This document shows positions 17,727 through 26,031 of a stretch of 64,000 bases of DNA, in pieces. The stretch covers positions 4,341,001-4,405,000 of the forward strand of contig NZ_CP076128.1 in the NCBI RefSeq assembly GCF_018736065.1, given 5' to 3'. Positions within the stretch are counted from its first letter, which is position 1; each line of letters opens with the position of its first letter. The notes beneath the pieces are model-generated. The model saw only the letters and a program-made list of their open reading frames with translations, was not told the DNA's origin and made no database searches. A program made the position numbers and the translations under genes. This DNA is from Flammeovirga kamogawensis. Its GTDB lineage: Bacteria; Bacteroidota; Bacteroidia; Cytophagales; Flammeovirgaceae.

Positions 17727-19655
17727 ATGTCATTAGAATCAAAAATCCCAGCGGGCCCATTGGCTACCAAATGGGAACAACATAAATTTAATGTAAAGCT
17801 TGTTAACCCATCAAACAAAAGAAAGTTTGATATTATTGTAGTGGGTACAGGTTTAGCAGGTGCTTCTGCAGCTGCAACATTAGCTGAACTTGGATATAAC
17901 GTACACTCGTTTTGTTTCCAAGATTCACCAAGAAGAGCACACTCTATTGCAGCTCAAGGTGGTATTAATGCAGCAAAAAATTACCAAAATGATGGTGACT
18001 CAGTTTACCGTTTATTTTACGATACAATTAAAGGTGGAGATTACAGATCACGTGAAGCAAATGTTCACCGTTTAGCTGAAGTGTCTACTGAAATTATTGA
18101 CCAATGTGTAGCTCAAGGTGTTCCTTTTGCTCGTGATTATGGTGGGTTATTAGATAACCGTTCGTTTGGTGGTGCTCAGGTATCTCGTACGTTCTATGCT
18201 CGTGGTCAAACAGGACAACAATTATTATTAGGTGCATATTCAGCGTTATCTAAAATGGTAGCTTCTGGTAAAGTAAAAATGCACACACGTAAAGAAATGC
18301 TTGATGTAGTTACTATTGATGGTGCTGCTAAAGGTATTGTAACACGTGACTTAGTAACTGGTAAAGTAGAATCTCATGCGGGTCATGCAGTATTGCTTTG
18401 TACTGGTGGATACGGTAACGTATTCTATCTTTCTACAAATGCAATGGCATCAAATGGTTCTGCAGCGTGGAGAGCATACAAGAAAGGAGCAAAATTTGCT
18501 AACCCTTGTTTCACTCAAATTCACCCTACTTGTATTCCTGTACATGGTGAGTACCAATCGAAATTGACATTAATGTCAGAATCGTTACGTAATGATGGCC
18601 GTGTTTGGGTACCAAAAGATAAAAAGAATTTCAAAATCTTAGCGAAGGATGCTGCAAAGCTTGCTGAAGAAGATAGAGATTATTACTTAGAAAGAAGATA
18701 CCCTTCATTCGGTAACTTAGTACCTCGTGACGTTGCATCTCGTAACGCAAAAATGGTATGTGACGAAGGAAGAGGTGTTGGAGTAACAGGTTTAGCTGTA
18801 TTCTTGGACTTTGCTGACGCAATCAAGCGTGATGGTAAAGAAACAATTGCGGCTAAATATGGTAACTTATTCGATATGTATAAGCAAATCACTAATGATG
18901 ACCCTTATACAATGCCAATGATGATTTATCCAGCAGTTCACTATACAATGGGTGGTCTTTGGGTAGATTATAACTTGTCTACTAACGTACCAGGTTTATA
19001 TGCTTTAGGAGAGGCTAACTTCTCTGATCATGGTGCTAACAGATTGGGTGCATCAGCATTAATGCAAGGTCTTGCGGATGGTTATTTTGTAATTCCTTAC
19101 ACTATTGGTGATTACATTGCAACTTTACCGTTAGGTAAGAAAGTTGATATTAATAATCCTGCATTTGCTGAAGCTGAAAAAGCTGCAAAAGCGCGTATTG
19201 AAAAATTATTAACTATCAAGGGTAATCAAACACCAGACGATCTTCATAAAAAATTAGGTCATATTATGTGGGAATACTGTGGTATGTCTCGTAATAAGGC
19301 TGGTTTGGAAAAAGCTCGTGGTATGATTCAAGAATTACGTAAGGAATTCCAAAAAGATCTTAAAGTAATCGGTACTAACGAAGAGTTAAACATGACGCTT
19401 GAAAAAGCATTACGTTTAGAAGACTTCTTAGAATTGGGTGAGTTGATGGTAATCGATGCACACAACCGTGAAGAATCTTGTGGAGGTCACTTCCGTGAAG
19501 AATCACAAACTGAAGAGGGTGAAGCACTTCGTCAAGACGATAAATTCACTTACGTATCAGCTTGGGGTTACAAAGGAGATGATCAAGATCCTGAGTTAAC
19601 GAAAGAAGAATTAATCTTCGAAAACGTAAAATTAACTCAACGTAGTTACAAGTAA
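17727..19655 (+). CDS. sdhA: succinate dehydrogenase flavoprotein subunit
   Basis: 642 residues. It oxidises succinate to fumarate in the TCA cycle on the cytoplasmic side of the membrane. The FAD-binding [19 protein letters not shown] lies at about 38-56; His72 in [11 protein letters not shown] is the expected covalent FAD attachment site. Substrate-site motifs HPTC, RNAKM and [12 protein letters not shown] are present. Its codon use is shifted toward CGT for Arg and GGT for Gly compared with most neighbours, consistent with high expression. Middle gene of sdhCAB. Confidence 0.96.
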   Translation: MSLESKIPAGPLATKWEQHKFNVKLVNPSNKRKFDIIVVGTGLAGASAAATLAELGYNVHSFCFQDSPRRAHSIAAQGGINAAKNYQNDGDSVYRLFYDTIKGGDYRSREANVHRLAEVSTEIIDQCVAQGVPFARDYGGLLDNRSFGGAQVSRTFYARGQTGQQLLLGAYSALSKMVASGKVKMHTRKEMLDVVTIDGAAKGIVTRDLVTGKVESHAGHAVLLCTGGYGNVFYLSTNAMASNGSAAWRAYKKGAKFANPCFTQIHPTCIPVHGEYQSKLTLMSESLRNDGRVWVPKDKKNFKILAKDAAKLAEEDRDYYLERRYPSFGNLVPRDVASRNAKMVCDEGRGVGVTGLAVFLDFADAIKRDGKETIAAKYGNLFDMYKQITNDDPYTMPMMIYPAVHYTMGGLWVDYNLSTNVPGLYALGEANFSDHGANRLGASALMQGLADGYFVIPYTIGDYIATLPLGKKVDINNPAFAEAEKAAKARIEKLLTIKGNQTPDDLHKKLGHIMWEYCGMSRNKAGLEKARGMIQELRKEFQKDLKVIGTNEELNMTLEKALRLEDFLELGELMVIDAHNREESCGGHFREESQTEEGEALRQDDKFTYVSAWGYKGDDQDPELTKEELIFENVKLTQRSYK

Positions 19656-19742
19656 TTAGACCAAGAGTTGGTGATAATCAACTCATTTGAAACAATTCAA
19701 AGCACAGGTTGTTATAAAAAGACAACCAACAACTTGAAGATC

Positions 19743-20522
19743 ATGGCAGGAAATACAATTAATATTAAGCTTAAAATTTGGCGTCAGGCTGGTGAAAACA
19801 AGCCGGGTAAATTTGAGTCATATACAGTAAATGATGTATCAGAAGATATGTCATTCCTAGAAATGTTGGACGTTCTTAACGAGAACGAATTAAAAGACGG
19901 AAGAGATCCTATCCACTTTGATCACGATTGTCGTGAAGGTATTTGTGGTATGTGTTCTTTATACATCAATGGTAAACCTCACGGTCCAAAGCACGGTATT
20001 ACAACTTGTCAGTTGCACATGCGTACTTTTTCTGATGGTGAAACTATTGTTGTTGAGCCTTGGAGAGCTTCTGCATTCCCAGTACTTAAAGACCTTATGG
20101 TTGACCGTACTTCATTCGAAAGAATTATGCAAGCTGGTGGTTACGTAACTGTAAATACAGGTGGTGTACCAGACGCAAACGAAATCGCTATCCCAAAAAC
20201 TGTTGCTGATGAAGCAATGGATGCGGCACAGTGTATCGGTTGTGGTGCTTGTGTTGCTGCTTGTAAAAATGCTTCTGCAATGTTATTTACTGCAGCTAAA
20301 GTATCTCAATTAGCAGTATTGCCACAAGGTAAAGCAGAGCGTAAGCTACGTGCTTTAGCAATGGTTGAGCAACACGATGCTGAAGGATTTGGTGCTTGTA
20401 CTAATACAGGTGCTTGTGAGGCTGTTTGTCCGAAAGAAATCTCTATTACTCATATCGCAAGATTGAACAGAGAATTTACACGTGCAGCATTCTCAGGATC
20501 TGAAACAGATTACACGAACTAA
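19743..20522 (+). CDS. sdhB: succinate dehydrogenase iron-sulfur subunit
   Basis: 259 residues from ATG 19743 ([20 protein letters not shown]); an upstream GTG-initiated extension from 19668 is not conserved in character and is rejected. The plant-type [2Fe-2S] ligands lie in [10 protein letters not shown] plus a downstream Cys in TTCQLH. The ferredoxin-type clusters are held by [12 protein letters not shown] and [12 protein letters not shown]. It carries electrons from the flavin to the cytochrome b subunit. Last gene of the operon, followed by a terminator. Confidence 0.95.
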   Translation: MAGNTINIKLKIWRQAGENKPGKFESYTVNDVSEDMSFLEMLDVLNENELKDGRDPIHFDHDCREGICGMCSLYINGKPHGPKHGITTCQLHMRTFSDGETIVVEPWRASAFPVLKDLMVDRTSFERIMQAGGYVTVNTGGVPDANEIAIPKTVADEAMDAAQCIGCGACVAACKNASAMLFTAAKVSQLAVLPQGKAERKLRALAMVEQHDAEGFGACTNTGACEAVCPKEISITHIARLNREFTRAAFSGSETDYTN

Positions 20523-20544
20523 TTTAACGTTTAGTTATATACAG

Positions 20545-20577
20545 AAGCCGGGTAAAATCACTTTACTCGGCTTTTTT
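20545..20577 (+). terminator. terminator of sdhCAB
   Basis: AAGCCGGGTAAA pairs with TTTACTCGGCTT (one G-T pair), followed by a T-run. Confidence 0.85.
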
Positions 20578-20613
20578 ATTTTCTAATAATTTTTTTCAGT
20601 AATGCATGTTTAA

Positions 20614-21123
20614 TTAATGTTCATTTTTGAGTTTTGAAAAAATATGTTGATCATGGATTATGTTATTTTTAATAATAGAGTTCCTAGAAATACCTTCTTT
20701 TGTATATCCATTCTTTTCAAGTACTTTCATAGATGCTGTATTGTACCCAAAAACACCAGCATATATCCTTTCAAGTTGGAGCTCTTCAAAACCATATTTG
20801 GTTATCAGACGTACAGCTTTAGAAGCTATACCTTCTTTCCAATATTTTTCTCCAATCCAATAACCTACTTCAGCTGTCATCCTGAATATATCACTTTGCC
20901 GTTTTAAACTTATTACTCCACATAATTCTTGGTTCTCTGTAATAATTCCAAAATTTTCGGCTGGTGATTGTTTTTGTGTAAAATCTATAAAATAATCAGC
21001 ATCTTCCAGGCTGTATGGATGTGGAATATCATCTCTAAGGTTATCCACTATTTTTTTATTATTGATTAGTTCAGTGATTTGTTCTCTATCACTTTTCTTT
21101 AGTGTTCTCAATTTAACTTCCAT
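20614..21123 (-). CDS. RimJ/RimL-type GNAT N-acetyltransferase
   Basis: 169 residues. It begins MEVKLRTLKKSDREQITELINNKKI and carries the acetyl-CoA-binding core VGYWIGEKYWKEGIASKAVRLITKYGFEEL and the helix YNTASMKVLEKNGYTKEGISR, both typical of the ribosomal-protein-acetylating Rim branch of GNAT. The substrate is unknown. Convergent with sdhCAB; single gene. Confidence 0.85.
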   Translation of the reverse strand: MEVKLRTLKKSDREQITELINNKKIVDNLRDDIPHPYSLEDADYFIDFTQKQSPAENFGIITENQELCGVISLKRQSDIFRMTAEVGYWIGEKYWKEGIASKAVRLITKYGFEELQLERIYAGVFGYNTASMKVLEKNGYTKEGISRNSIIKNNIIHDQHIFSKLKNEH

Positions 21124-21302
21124 GGTATTTTCTATAGGTTTACATTTTTATGAAAAATAGTATTCTGGTTTCTCAGTAAGAATAATTAAGTGAGAATTTA
21201 TTTACTAATGTACTTATTGGTAAATAAAATTCATAGAGTGTTGATATTTAGGTTGTTAAATTTAATGGTTTTATTTTAAAAAAAGTTACCTCAGTTAACG
21301 TA

Positions 21303-21341
21303 AAACAGCGACTTAGATAAAATTCTAAGTCGCTGTTATTT
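21303..21341. terminator. terminator hairpin below PEBP gene
   Basis: AACAGCGACTTAG and CTAAGTCGCTGTT form a perfect stem around a short AT-rich loop; T-rich sequence follows on both strands. It mainly serves the minus-strand gene ending at 21363. Confidence 0.75.
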
Positions 21342-21362
21342 TTATTAAATAGAGTATCTTAT

Positions 21363-21920
21363 CTATTTTTTATCTCTTTGATAATATGTGACAATACTTG
21401 CTTTCGCCAATGTATTACTCCATAAATAATAGCCAACAACTGCTGGATTAGTAGAAGCATCTAAACCAAGAGACTTTGTTTTTAATGCGTAAACTGTAAA
21501 AATATATTGATGTAAACCATGTCCTTCAGGAGGGCAGGGGCCACCATAACCTTTGGTTCCAAAATTTGTTATACTCTGGATAGCTCCTTCTGGAGATAAA
21601 TTAAGGGAAATATTACCAGCACCTGTTACTAACTCATTAGTAGTTGATGGAATATCAAAAACAACCCAATGCCACCATCCACTTCCAGTAGGTGCATCTG
21701 GATCGTACATTGTTATAGCAAAGCTTTTTGTTCCTTTAGGAGCATTTTTCCAAGAAAGTTGTGGAGATTGATTTTTCCCAGTACAGCCAAAGCCATCAAA
21801 TTCTTCTGTAATGGTGGCAGACCCTCCTAAGTCGTTACTAGAAAGCGTAAATGTAGATTGGCCAAAAGTTACGCCTGTAACTGTTAGCATAATAGTGATG
21901 ATAAGGAATGAAGTTCTCAT
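21363..21920 (-). CDS. exported YbhB/YbcL-type PEBP (Raf kinase inhibitor-like) protein
   Basis: 185 residues with a signal peptide (MRTSFLIITIMLTVTGVTFGQ). The phosphatidylethanolamine-binding-protein fold is shown by FTLSSNDLGGSATITEEFDGFGCTGKNQSPQLSW, then MYDPDAPTGSGWWHWVVFDIP with the DPDAP and HWV motifs, and GYGGPCPPEGHGLHQYIFTVYAL. Bacterial members are common but their ligands and role are mostly unknown. It lies downstream of an AraC regulator on the same strand, with its own promoter box between. Confidence 0.9.
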   Translation of the reverse strand: MRTSFLIITIMLTVTGVTFGQSTFTLSSNDLGGSATITEEFDGFGCTGKNQSPQLSWKNAPKGTKSFAITMYDPDAPTGSGWWHWVVFDIPSTTNELVTGAGNISLNLSPEGAIQSITNFGTKGYGGPCPPEGHGLHQYIFTVYALKTKSLGLDASTNPAVVGYYLWSNTLAKASIVTYYQRDKK

Positions 21921-21966
21921 AATGATTGTATTAATTTATTAGAATGTTTGAGTTAAATTATTAATA

Positions 21967-21974
21967 CAAATATA
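21967..21974 (-). promoter_or_regulatory. candidate -7 promoter box of the PEBP gene
   Basis: TATATTTG on the minus strand, an exact TAnnTTTG match about 47 bases before the start codon. Confidence 0.45.
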
Positions 21975-22009
21975 TGAGAGGGCACACTTTTACTTATGTT
22001 CAATTTAGT

Positions 22010-22870
22010 TCAAAAAGTAGTTATTAAAGTTCGCTCTAATTGATATTTTTTAGGTGTTATACCAAACTTGTTTTTAAAGGCTTGTATAAAATTTGATAGA
22101 TTTTCGTATCCAACCTCTTCATAGATGTCAGAAGGTCGCTTACTATTACTTCTTAACATAAAAGCTGCATATTCTAACCTTTGGTCTTGAAACCATTTAC
22201 TAGGAGAGCTTTTAAATTGCTTTTCAAATTCTCTTTTAAAGGAGGATACACTCATATTCGACAAGAAAGCAAGTTCATTAATTGTAAGTTTATTTAATTT
22301 ATTAGCCTCAATAATTTCATTAAAATGTTGTGTATGACTATTGATATTTGAAAGTAAAGAAAAAATAAAATCAAGACCTTTAGTTTCTATCAGATAAGTC
22401 ATTAATTCTTCAAACTTTAATTCTAAAAGTTTTGATTGCATTTGTGTTTCAAGCTTACTAATCTGAATTAAACTTTGAACAAATGTTGCTAAGAAATCAT
22501 CATATTGAAAGGAATATATTGACTGGTTAGTGCAACTTTTCAAGTGTTCAATTTTATTTTTTTGTATAAACTTTAAGAGTGCTTTGTTAGAAAAGAAAAA
22601 AAGTATACTTCTATAGTTTTCTAAGGTGGTAGGGGGTTTCTCTGTCATTAAGCAAGTACCCATTTTCATTAATAAGAAGTTAGAGTTTTCTATGGTAATA
22701 TTTGTTTTATCTGCAAATACTTCTTTTCGTCCTTCAATTAAAAAGCTAAAAGTATTTTGTTGTAATGCTACCATCTGCTTCATACATTCTATTGAACTTT
22801 GGTAGTCATAAACATAGTGAGGAGAAGGGATGTCAGGTTTAAAATAATTTGGCAAATTAATTACTTCCAT
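22010..22870 (-). CDS. AraC-family transcriptional regulator
   Basis: 286 residues. The C-terminal AraC domain has two helix-turn-helix units: LTINELAFLSNMSVSSFKREF and the second around SDIYEEVGYENLSNFIQAFKNKFGITPKKYQ, the canonical recognition region. The N-terminal half (about 1-170) is a diverged sensory part with no motif I recognise; it lacks membrane helices. The PEBP gene just downstream may be a target or a bystander. The promoter is not clear; TATGTTTG at 22980-22987 (minus strand) is a possible -7 box. Confidence 0.88.
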   Translation of the reverse strand: MEVINLPNYFKPDIPSPHYVYDYQSSIECMKQMVALQQNTFSFLIEGRKEVFADKTNITIENSNFLLMKMGTCLMTEKPPTTLENYRSILFFFSNKALLKFIQKNKIEHLKSCTNQSIYSFQYDDFLATFVQSLIQISKLETQMQSKLLELKFEELMTYLIETKGLDFIFSLLSNINSHTQHFNEIIEANKLNKLTINELAFLSNMSVSSFKREFEKQFKSSPSKWFQDQRLEYAAFMLRSNSKRPSDIYEEVGYENLSNFIQAFKNKFGITPKKYQLERTLITTF

Positions 22871-23258
22871 TTTTATTCTTGATAAGAGTGTTGTTTGATT
22901 AAAAATTAACAGGGCTATAAAAAGTTTTTATGTATTAGTCATTATTTAAGAAATGATACCTTTAAAGCTTCATTTATCACAAACATAAAATCTTCACTTT
23001 ATATCTGATTGTAGATTGGTGTATTTATTATTTTCAAACTTTAAATTACTCATTATATGAGGTAATGAGATGATTGTCTTAGGTTATTTTTTTAAGATTT
23101 GACTTTGGTAGTAATTTATATCAAAGGATGTTAATGATGAATATAGCTCAATATACAAGTTTGTAAACATTACAAATAGATAGTTAACGAATTGAAAGTT
23201 GTTGTCTTCGTTTTAAAACTGAATGTCTATCTCATAATTATTAATAAAAATAAAAATT
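22871..23258. other. 388-base divergent intergenic region
   Basis: It lies between the minus-strand AraC gene and the plus-strand barrel gene. I see no ORF. It contains a possible minus-strand -7 box at 22980-22987 and an inverted repeat at 23160-23176 with arms TTTGTA and TACAAA spaced by five bases, which could be an operator. No convincing plus-strand promoter box was found. Confidence 0.6.
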
Positions 23259-23888
23259 ATGAAGAAGTCGATATTTATTCTACTGTTTACATTCTTTAGT
23301 GTAAACATTTTTGCTCAAAATAAACTTGTCTCAATTGGAGTAGGAGGCGGAGCTACCTTTATGTCTACAAATGTAACTTTAGAACATGGACCATTAAAAA
23401 GTGATGCTGTAGGTGGAAATTATTTTTTTAATGGATTCTTTAATGTTACACCTAAACTTTCTTTAGGTGTTGAATATGAAAAAGCCTTAGGTTTATTAAC
23501 GCACGATAATAACACAATTTCAAATGAAAGAACTAAAGTGAATAACTTTTCTTTTAAGATGAAGTATTACCTAACAGAAACAAAAATAAGACCTTACGTA
23601 GGGTTTGGTGTAGGTAGATATACTTTTATACCTGGTAAATATGAGATTGATCCAATGAAACTTATTACAACAAATAACTTGAGTTCTTTGAGTGTAACAG
23701 AAGATCAAAAGTCATCTGCAGTTGGTTATGTTCCTGAAATAGGTTTAGATCTTGCTTTTTTTCAATTAGCAGTTCTTTATCATATCGTTCCAGAATTTGA
23801 GTTAACAAAGGGAAATAAGAAGTTTGATACTGAATATAAGAGCTTAGAATTTAGAGCTTCTATTAATATTGGTTTAATAAGTAGATAA
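23259..23888 (+). CDS. outer-membrane beta-barrel protein
   Basis: 209 residues with a signal peptide (MKKSIFILLFTFFSVNIFAQ). Alternating polar/hydrophobic strands follow, such as LVSIGVGGGATFMSTNV, YFFNGFFNVTPKLSLGVEYEKAL and IRPYVGFGVGRYTF, ending in a strand SLEFRASINIGLISR. This is the pattern of small OmpX/OmpW-like barrels of Bacteroidota (outer membrane protein beta-barrel domain). Function unknown; single gene with its own terminator. Confidence 0.82.
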   Translation: MKKSIFILLFTFFSVNIFAQNKLVSIGVGGGATFMSTNVTLEHGPLKSDAVGGNYFFNGFFNVTPKLSLGVEYEKALGLLTHDNNTISNERTKVNNFSFKMKYYLTETKIRPYVGFGVGRYTFIPGKYEIDPMKLITTNNLSSLSVTEDQKSSAVGYVPEIGLDLAFFQLAVLYHIVPEFELTKGNKKFDTEYKSLEFRASINIGLISR

Positions 23889-23898
23889 GTTATTTGAA

Positions 23899-23938
23899 AA
23901 GAGAACTAATATTAGAAATGGTATTAGTTTTCTTTTTT
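23899..23938 (+). terminator. terminator after beta-barrel gene
   Basis: AGAGAACTAATA pairs with TATTAGTTTTCT (one G-T pair), followed by a T-run. Confidence 0.7.
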
Positions 23939-24077
23939 ATAAGGAGTGAGAATTACCTAGAGGTAATTTTACATCAATAATAAAATGTAGAATTATAATG
24001 AAATAGCATAAATAAGCAACATTAACAAATGGATTTCCGTATATATATTTAAGTGTCAATTAAATTATAATTATCAA

Positions 24078-24308
24078 ATGAAATCAACTTTAGTAGCTTA
24101 TTTATTGTGGTTTTTTGTGGGTGTTTTAGGTATCCATCGTTTCTATCTAGGTAAAACCACTTCAGGTATTGTTTATTTACTTACCGGAGGACTTTTTGGA
24201 ATTGGTTGGATTATAGATTTATTTCTTGTTGGAGGAATGGTTGATGAGGCCAATTACAAAGCAGGAAATATAGCAGCAATGCAAAAAATGCTTTACGAAG
24301 ATAATTAA
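24078..24308 (+). CDS. TM2 domain protein
   Basis: 76 residues, all of it a TM2 domain: first helix YLLWFFVGVLGIHRFYLGK, a short turn, then second helix GIVYLLTGGLFGIGWIIDLFLV, with the family DRF-like motif seen as HRFYLG. A short acidic tail ends in EDN. TM2 proteins are small inner-membrane proteins of unknown biochemical role. Single gene followed by a strong terminator. Confidence 0.9.
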   Translation: MKSTLVAYLLWFFVGVLGIHRFYLGKTTSGIVYLLTGGLFGIGWIIDLFLVGGMVDEANYKAGNIAAMQKMLYEDN

Positions 24309-24733
24309 GCTAAATAGTCATATAAAAAAGCCGTTGTTCTATTAAATTAGAGCAACGGCTTTTTATTTGTCTAGAGTGTGATTTATTCATAAGAAGTATC
24401 CAATTTAGGTATCAATGCAATACTTTTTTGGAGTGATATGACCCATATACAAAGTTTTGTAAACTAGGGTGTTATTTATATTTTCTATTTAATTGTATGA
24501 TTGTTGTCTATATAGCTTATCTCTACCCATTAATAACGTACCTTGTAGCTAGCTAACATAATCAAATCATTAGAAGTGAACATAAGGGCAAATTTTCCTC
24601 GCCCTTTCTGATTATTGAAACTCTAATTATCAACTTAATGACTGATAGTTTGTAAGTATCTTTTTTAATAATCTTATCACATTACCTTAATCAATTCATT
24701 AATGATTACAGGTTTCTATCTAAAAGTAATCAT
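24309..24733. other. 425-base intergenic region
   Basis: Apart from the TM2-gene terminator at 24326-24366 I see no gene, exact promoter box or clear inverted repeat. It is the upstream region of the dehydrogenase gene at 24734. Confidence 0.6.
24326..24366 (+). terminator. terminator after TM2 gene (copy 1 of a duplicated hairpin)
   Basis: GCCGTTGTTCT (24330-24340) pairs with AGAGCAACGGC (24349-24359), followed by TTTTTATTT. The same stem recurs at 25979-26008. Confidence 0.85.
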
Positions 24734-25891
24734 ATGAATTTATCAAAAATTGGAGTTATTGGAACGTCTAAAAAAGAAGATGAGAGACGTATTCCTATAC
24801 ATCCTGAACATTTAGGAAGACTTGAAAAAAGTATTCGAAAAAAACTAATCTTTGAAAAAGGATATGGTAAACCTTTTAATATTAGCGATGATGAAATTAG
24901 TAACCTTACAGGTGGAGTTGCTTCAAGATCAGAGATTTTATCTGACATTGGGGCTGTTATTATTGCTAAACCTGTATTGTCTGATTTAGAAGAAATGAAA
25001 GAGGGCGGTGTAATTTGGGGGTATCCTCATTGTGTTCAGCAAAATGAAATTACACAAATAGCTATAGATCGAAAATTAACGCTCATTGCTTTTGAAGATA
25101 TGTTTGTTTGGAGTCCAAGTGGACGAATAGGAAGACATACTTTTTATAAAAACAATGAAATGGCAGGATATTGTGCCGTTCTTCATGCTTTACAATTAAA
25201 AGGTATTGATGGACACTACGGTAACCAAAGGAAGGTAACGATATTTAGTTTTGGAGCAGTAAGTAGAGGAGCTATTTATGCGTTAAAAGCTCATGGCTTT
25301 AGAGATATAACTATCTGTGTTCAAAGACCTGATCATGAAGTTAGAGAGGAAATATTAGATGTGAATTATGCTCGTTTAGAAAAAGGAGGCGATAACGAAC
25401 CTCGCCTAAAAGTTGTAGAACATGATGGTTCACAACGTGCTCTTTTAGATTTAATAAGTGAGTCTGAAATTATTATTAATGGTACTTATCAAGATACGAA
25501 TGCACCACTCAATTTTATTCTTGAAGAAGAAAAAGAGAGTTTAAAACCTGGGACATTAGTTATAGATGTAAGTTGTGATGAAGGTATGGGTTTCTATTTT
25601 GCTAAACCTACTACGTTTAAAAGCCCATTAATAGCAATAGATAATATAGATTATTATGCGGTAGATCATACGCCTACTTATCTTTGGGAGAGTGCTTCAA
25701 GATCTATCTCTGCAGCTTTAATTGTACATTTAGAATCGGTTCTTGAAGGTGAGCTTGGTTGGAAGAAAAATGCTACAATTAAAAATGCAATAAATATTGA
25801 AAAGGGAGTTATCGTAAAAGATACAATACTAAAATTTCAACATCGAGATGCTAATTTTCCTCATATTAAATTAGAAGAGAATCTAGTATAA
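24734..25891 (+). CDS. AlaDH/PNT-family dehydrogenase, N5-(carboxyethyl)ornithine synthase-like
   Basis: 385 residues, no signal peptide. The start IGVIGTSKKEDERRIPIHPEHL is very close in pattern to N5-(carboxyethyl)ornithine synthase and to the N-terminal domain of alanine dehydrogenase. A Rossmann segment VTIFSFGAVSRGAIYALKAHGF begins at about residue 167. VIDVSCDEGMGFYFAKPTTF and IDNIDYYAVDHTPTYLWESAS match the C-terminal lobe. These enzymes reductively condense pyruvate with ornithine or lysine, or interconvert alanine and pyruvate. The exact substrate is uncertain. It stands alone between two nearly identical terminators. Confidence 0.8.
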   Translation: MNLSKIGVIGTSKKEDERRIPIHPEHLGRLEKSIRKKLIFEKGYGKPFNISDDEISNLTGGVASRSEILSDIGAVIIAKPVLSDLEEMKEGGVIWGYPHCVQQNEITQIAIDRKLTLIAFEDMFVWSPSGRIGRHTFYKNNEMAGYCAVLHALQLKGIDGHYGNQRKVTIFSFGAVSRGAIYALKAHGFRDITICVQRPDHEVREEILDVNYARLEKGGDNEPRLKVVEHDGSQRALLDLISESEIIINGTYQDTNAPLNFILEEEKESLKPGTLVIDVSCDEGMGFYFAKPTTFKSPLIAIDNIDYYAVDHTPTYLWESASRSISAALIVHLESVLEGELGWKKNATIKNAINIEKGVIVKDTILKFQHRDANFPHIKLEENLV

Positions 25892-25973
25892 TTGAAATTA
25901 AATATTCTGTAAATTTTATTCAAAGTGATGATTAAATGTCTTTTTACATTTGAATAAACTATGGATTATATAA

Positions 25974-26016
25974 AAAATGCCGTTGTTCTATTAAGTTAGA
26001 GCAACGGCATTTTATT
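25974..26016. terminator. bidirectional terminator (copy 2 of the duplicated hairpin)
   Basis: GCCGTTGTTCT (25979-25989) pairs with AGAGCAACGGC (25998-26008), flanked by A-run and T-run, so it can serve both the dehydrogenase and the convergent TonB receptor gene. Loop and stem differ from copy 1 at one loop base. Confidence 0.85.
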
Positions 26017-26031
26017 TATATAGTGTGAATT

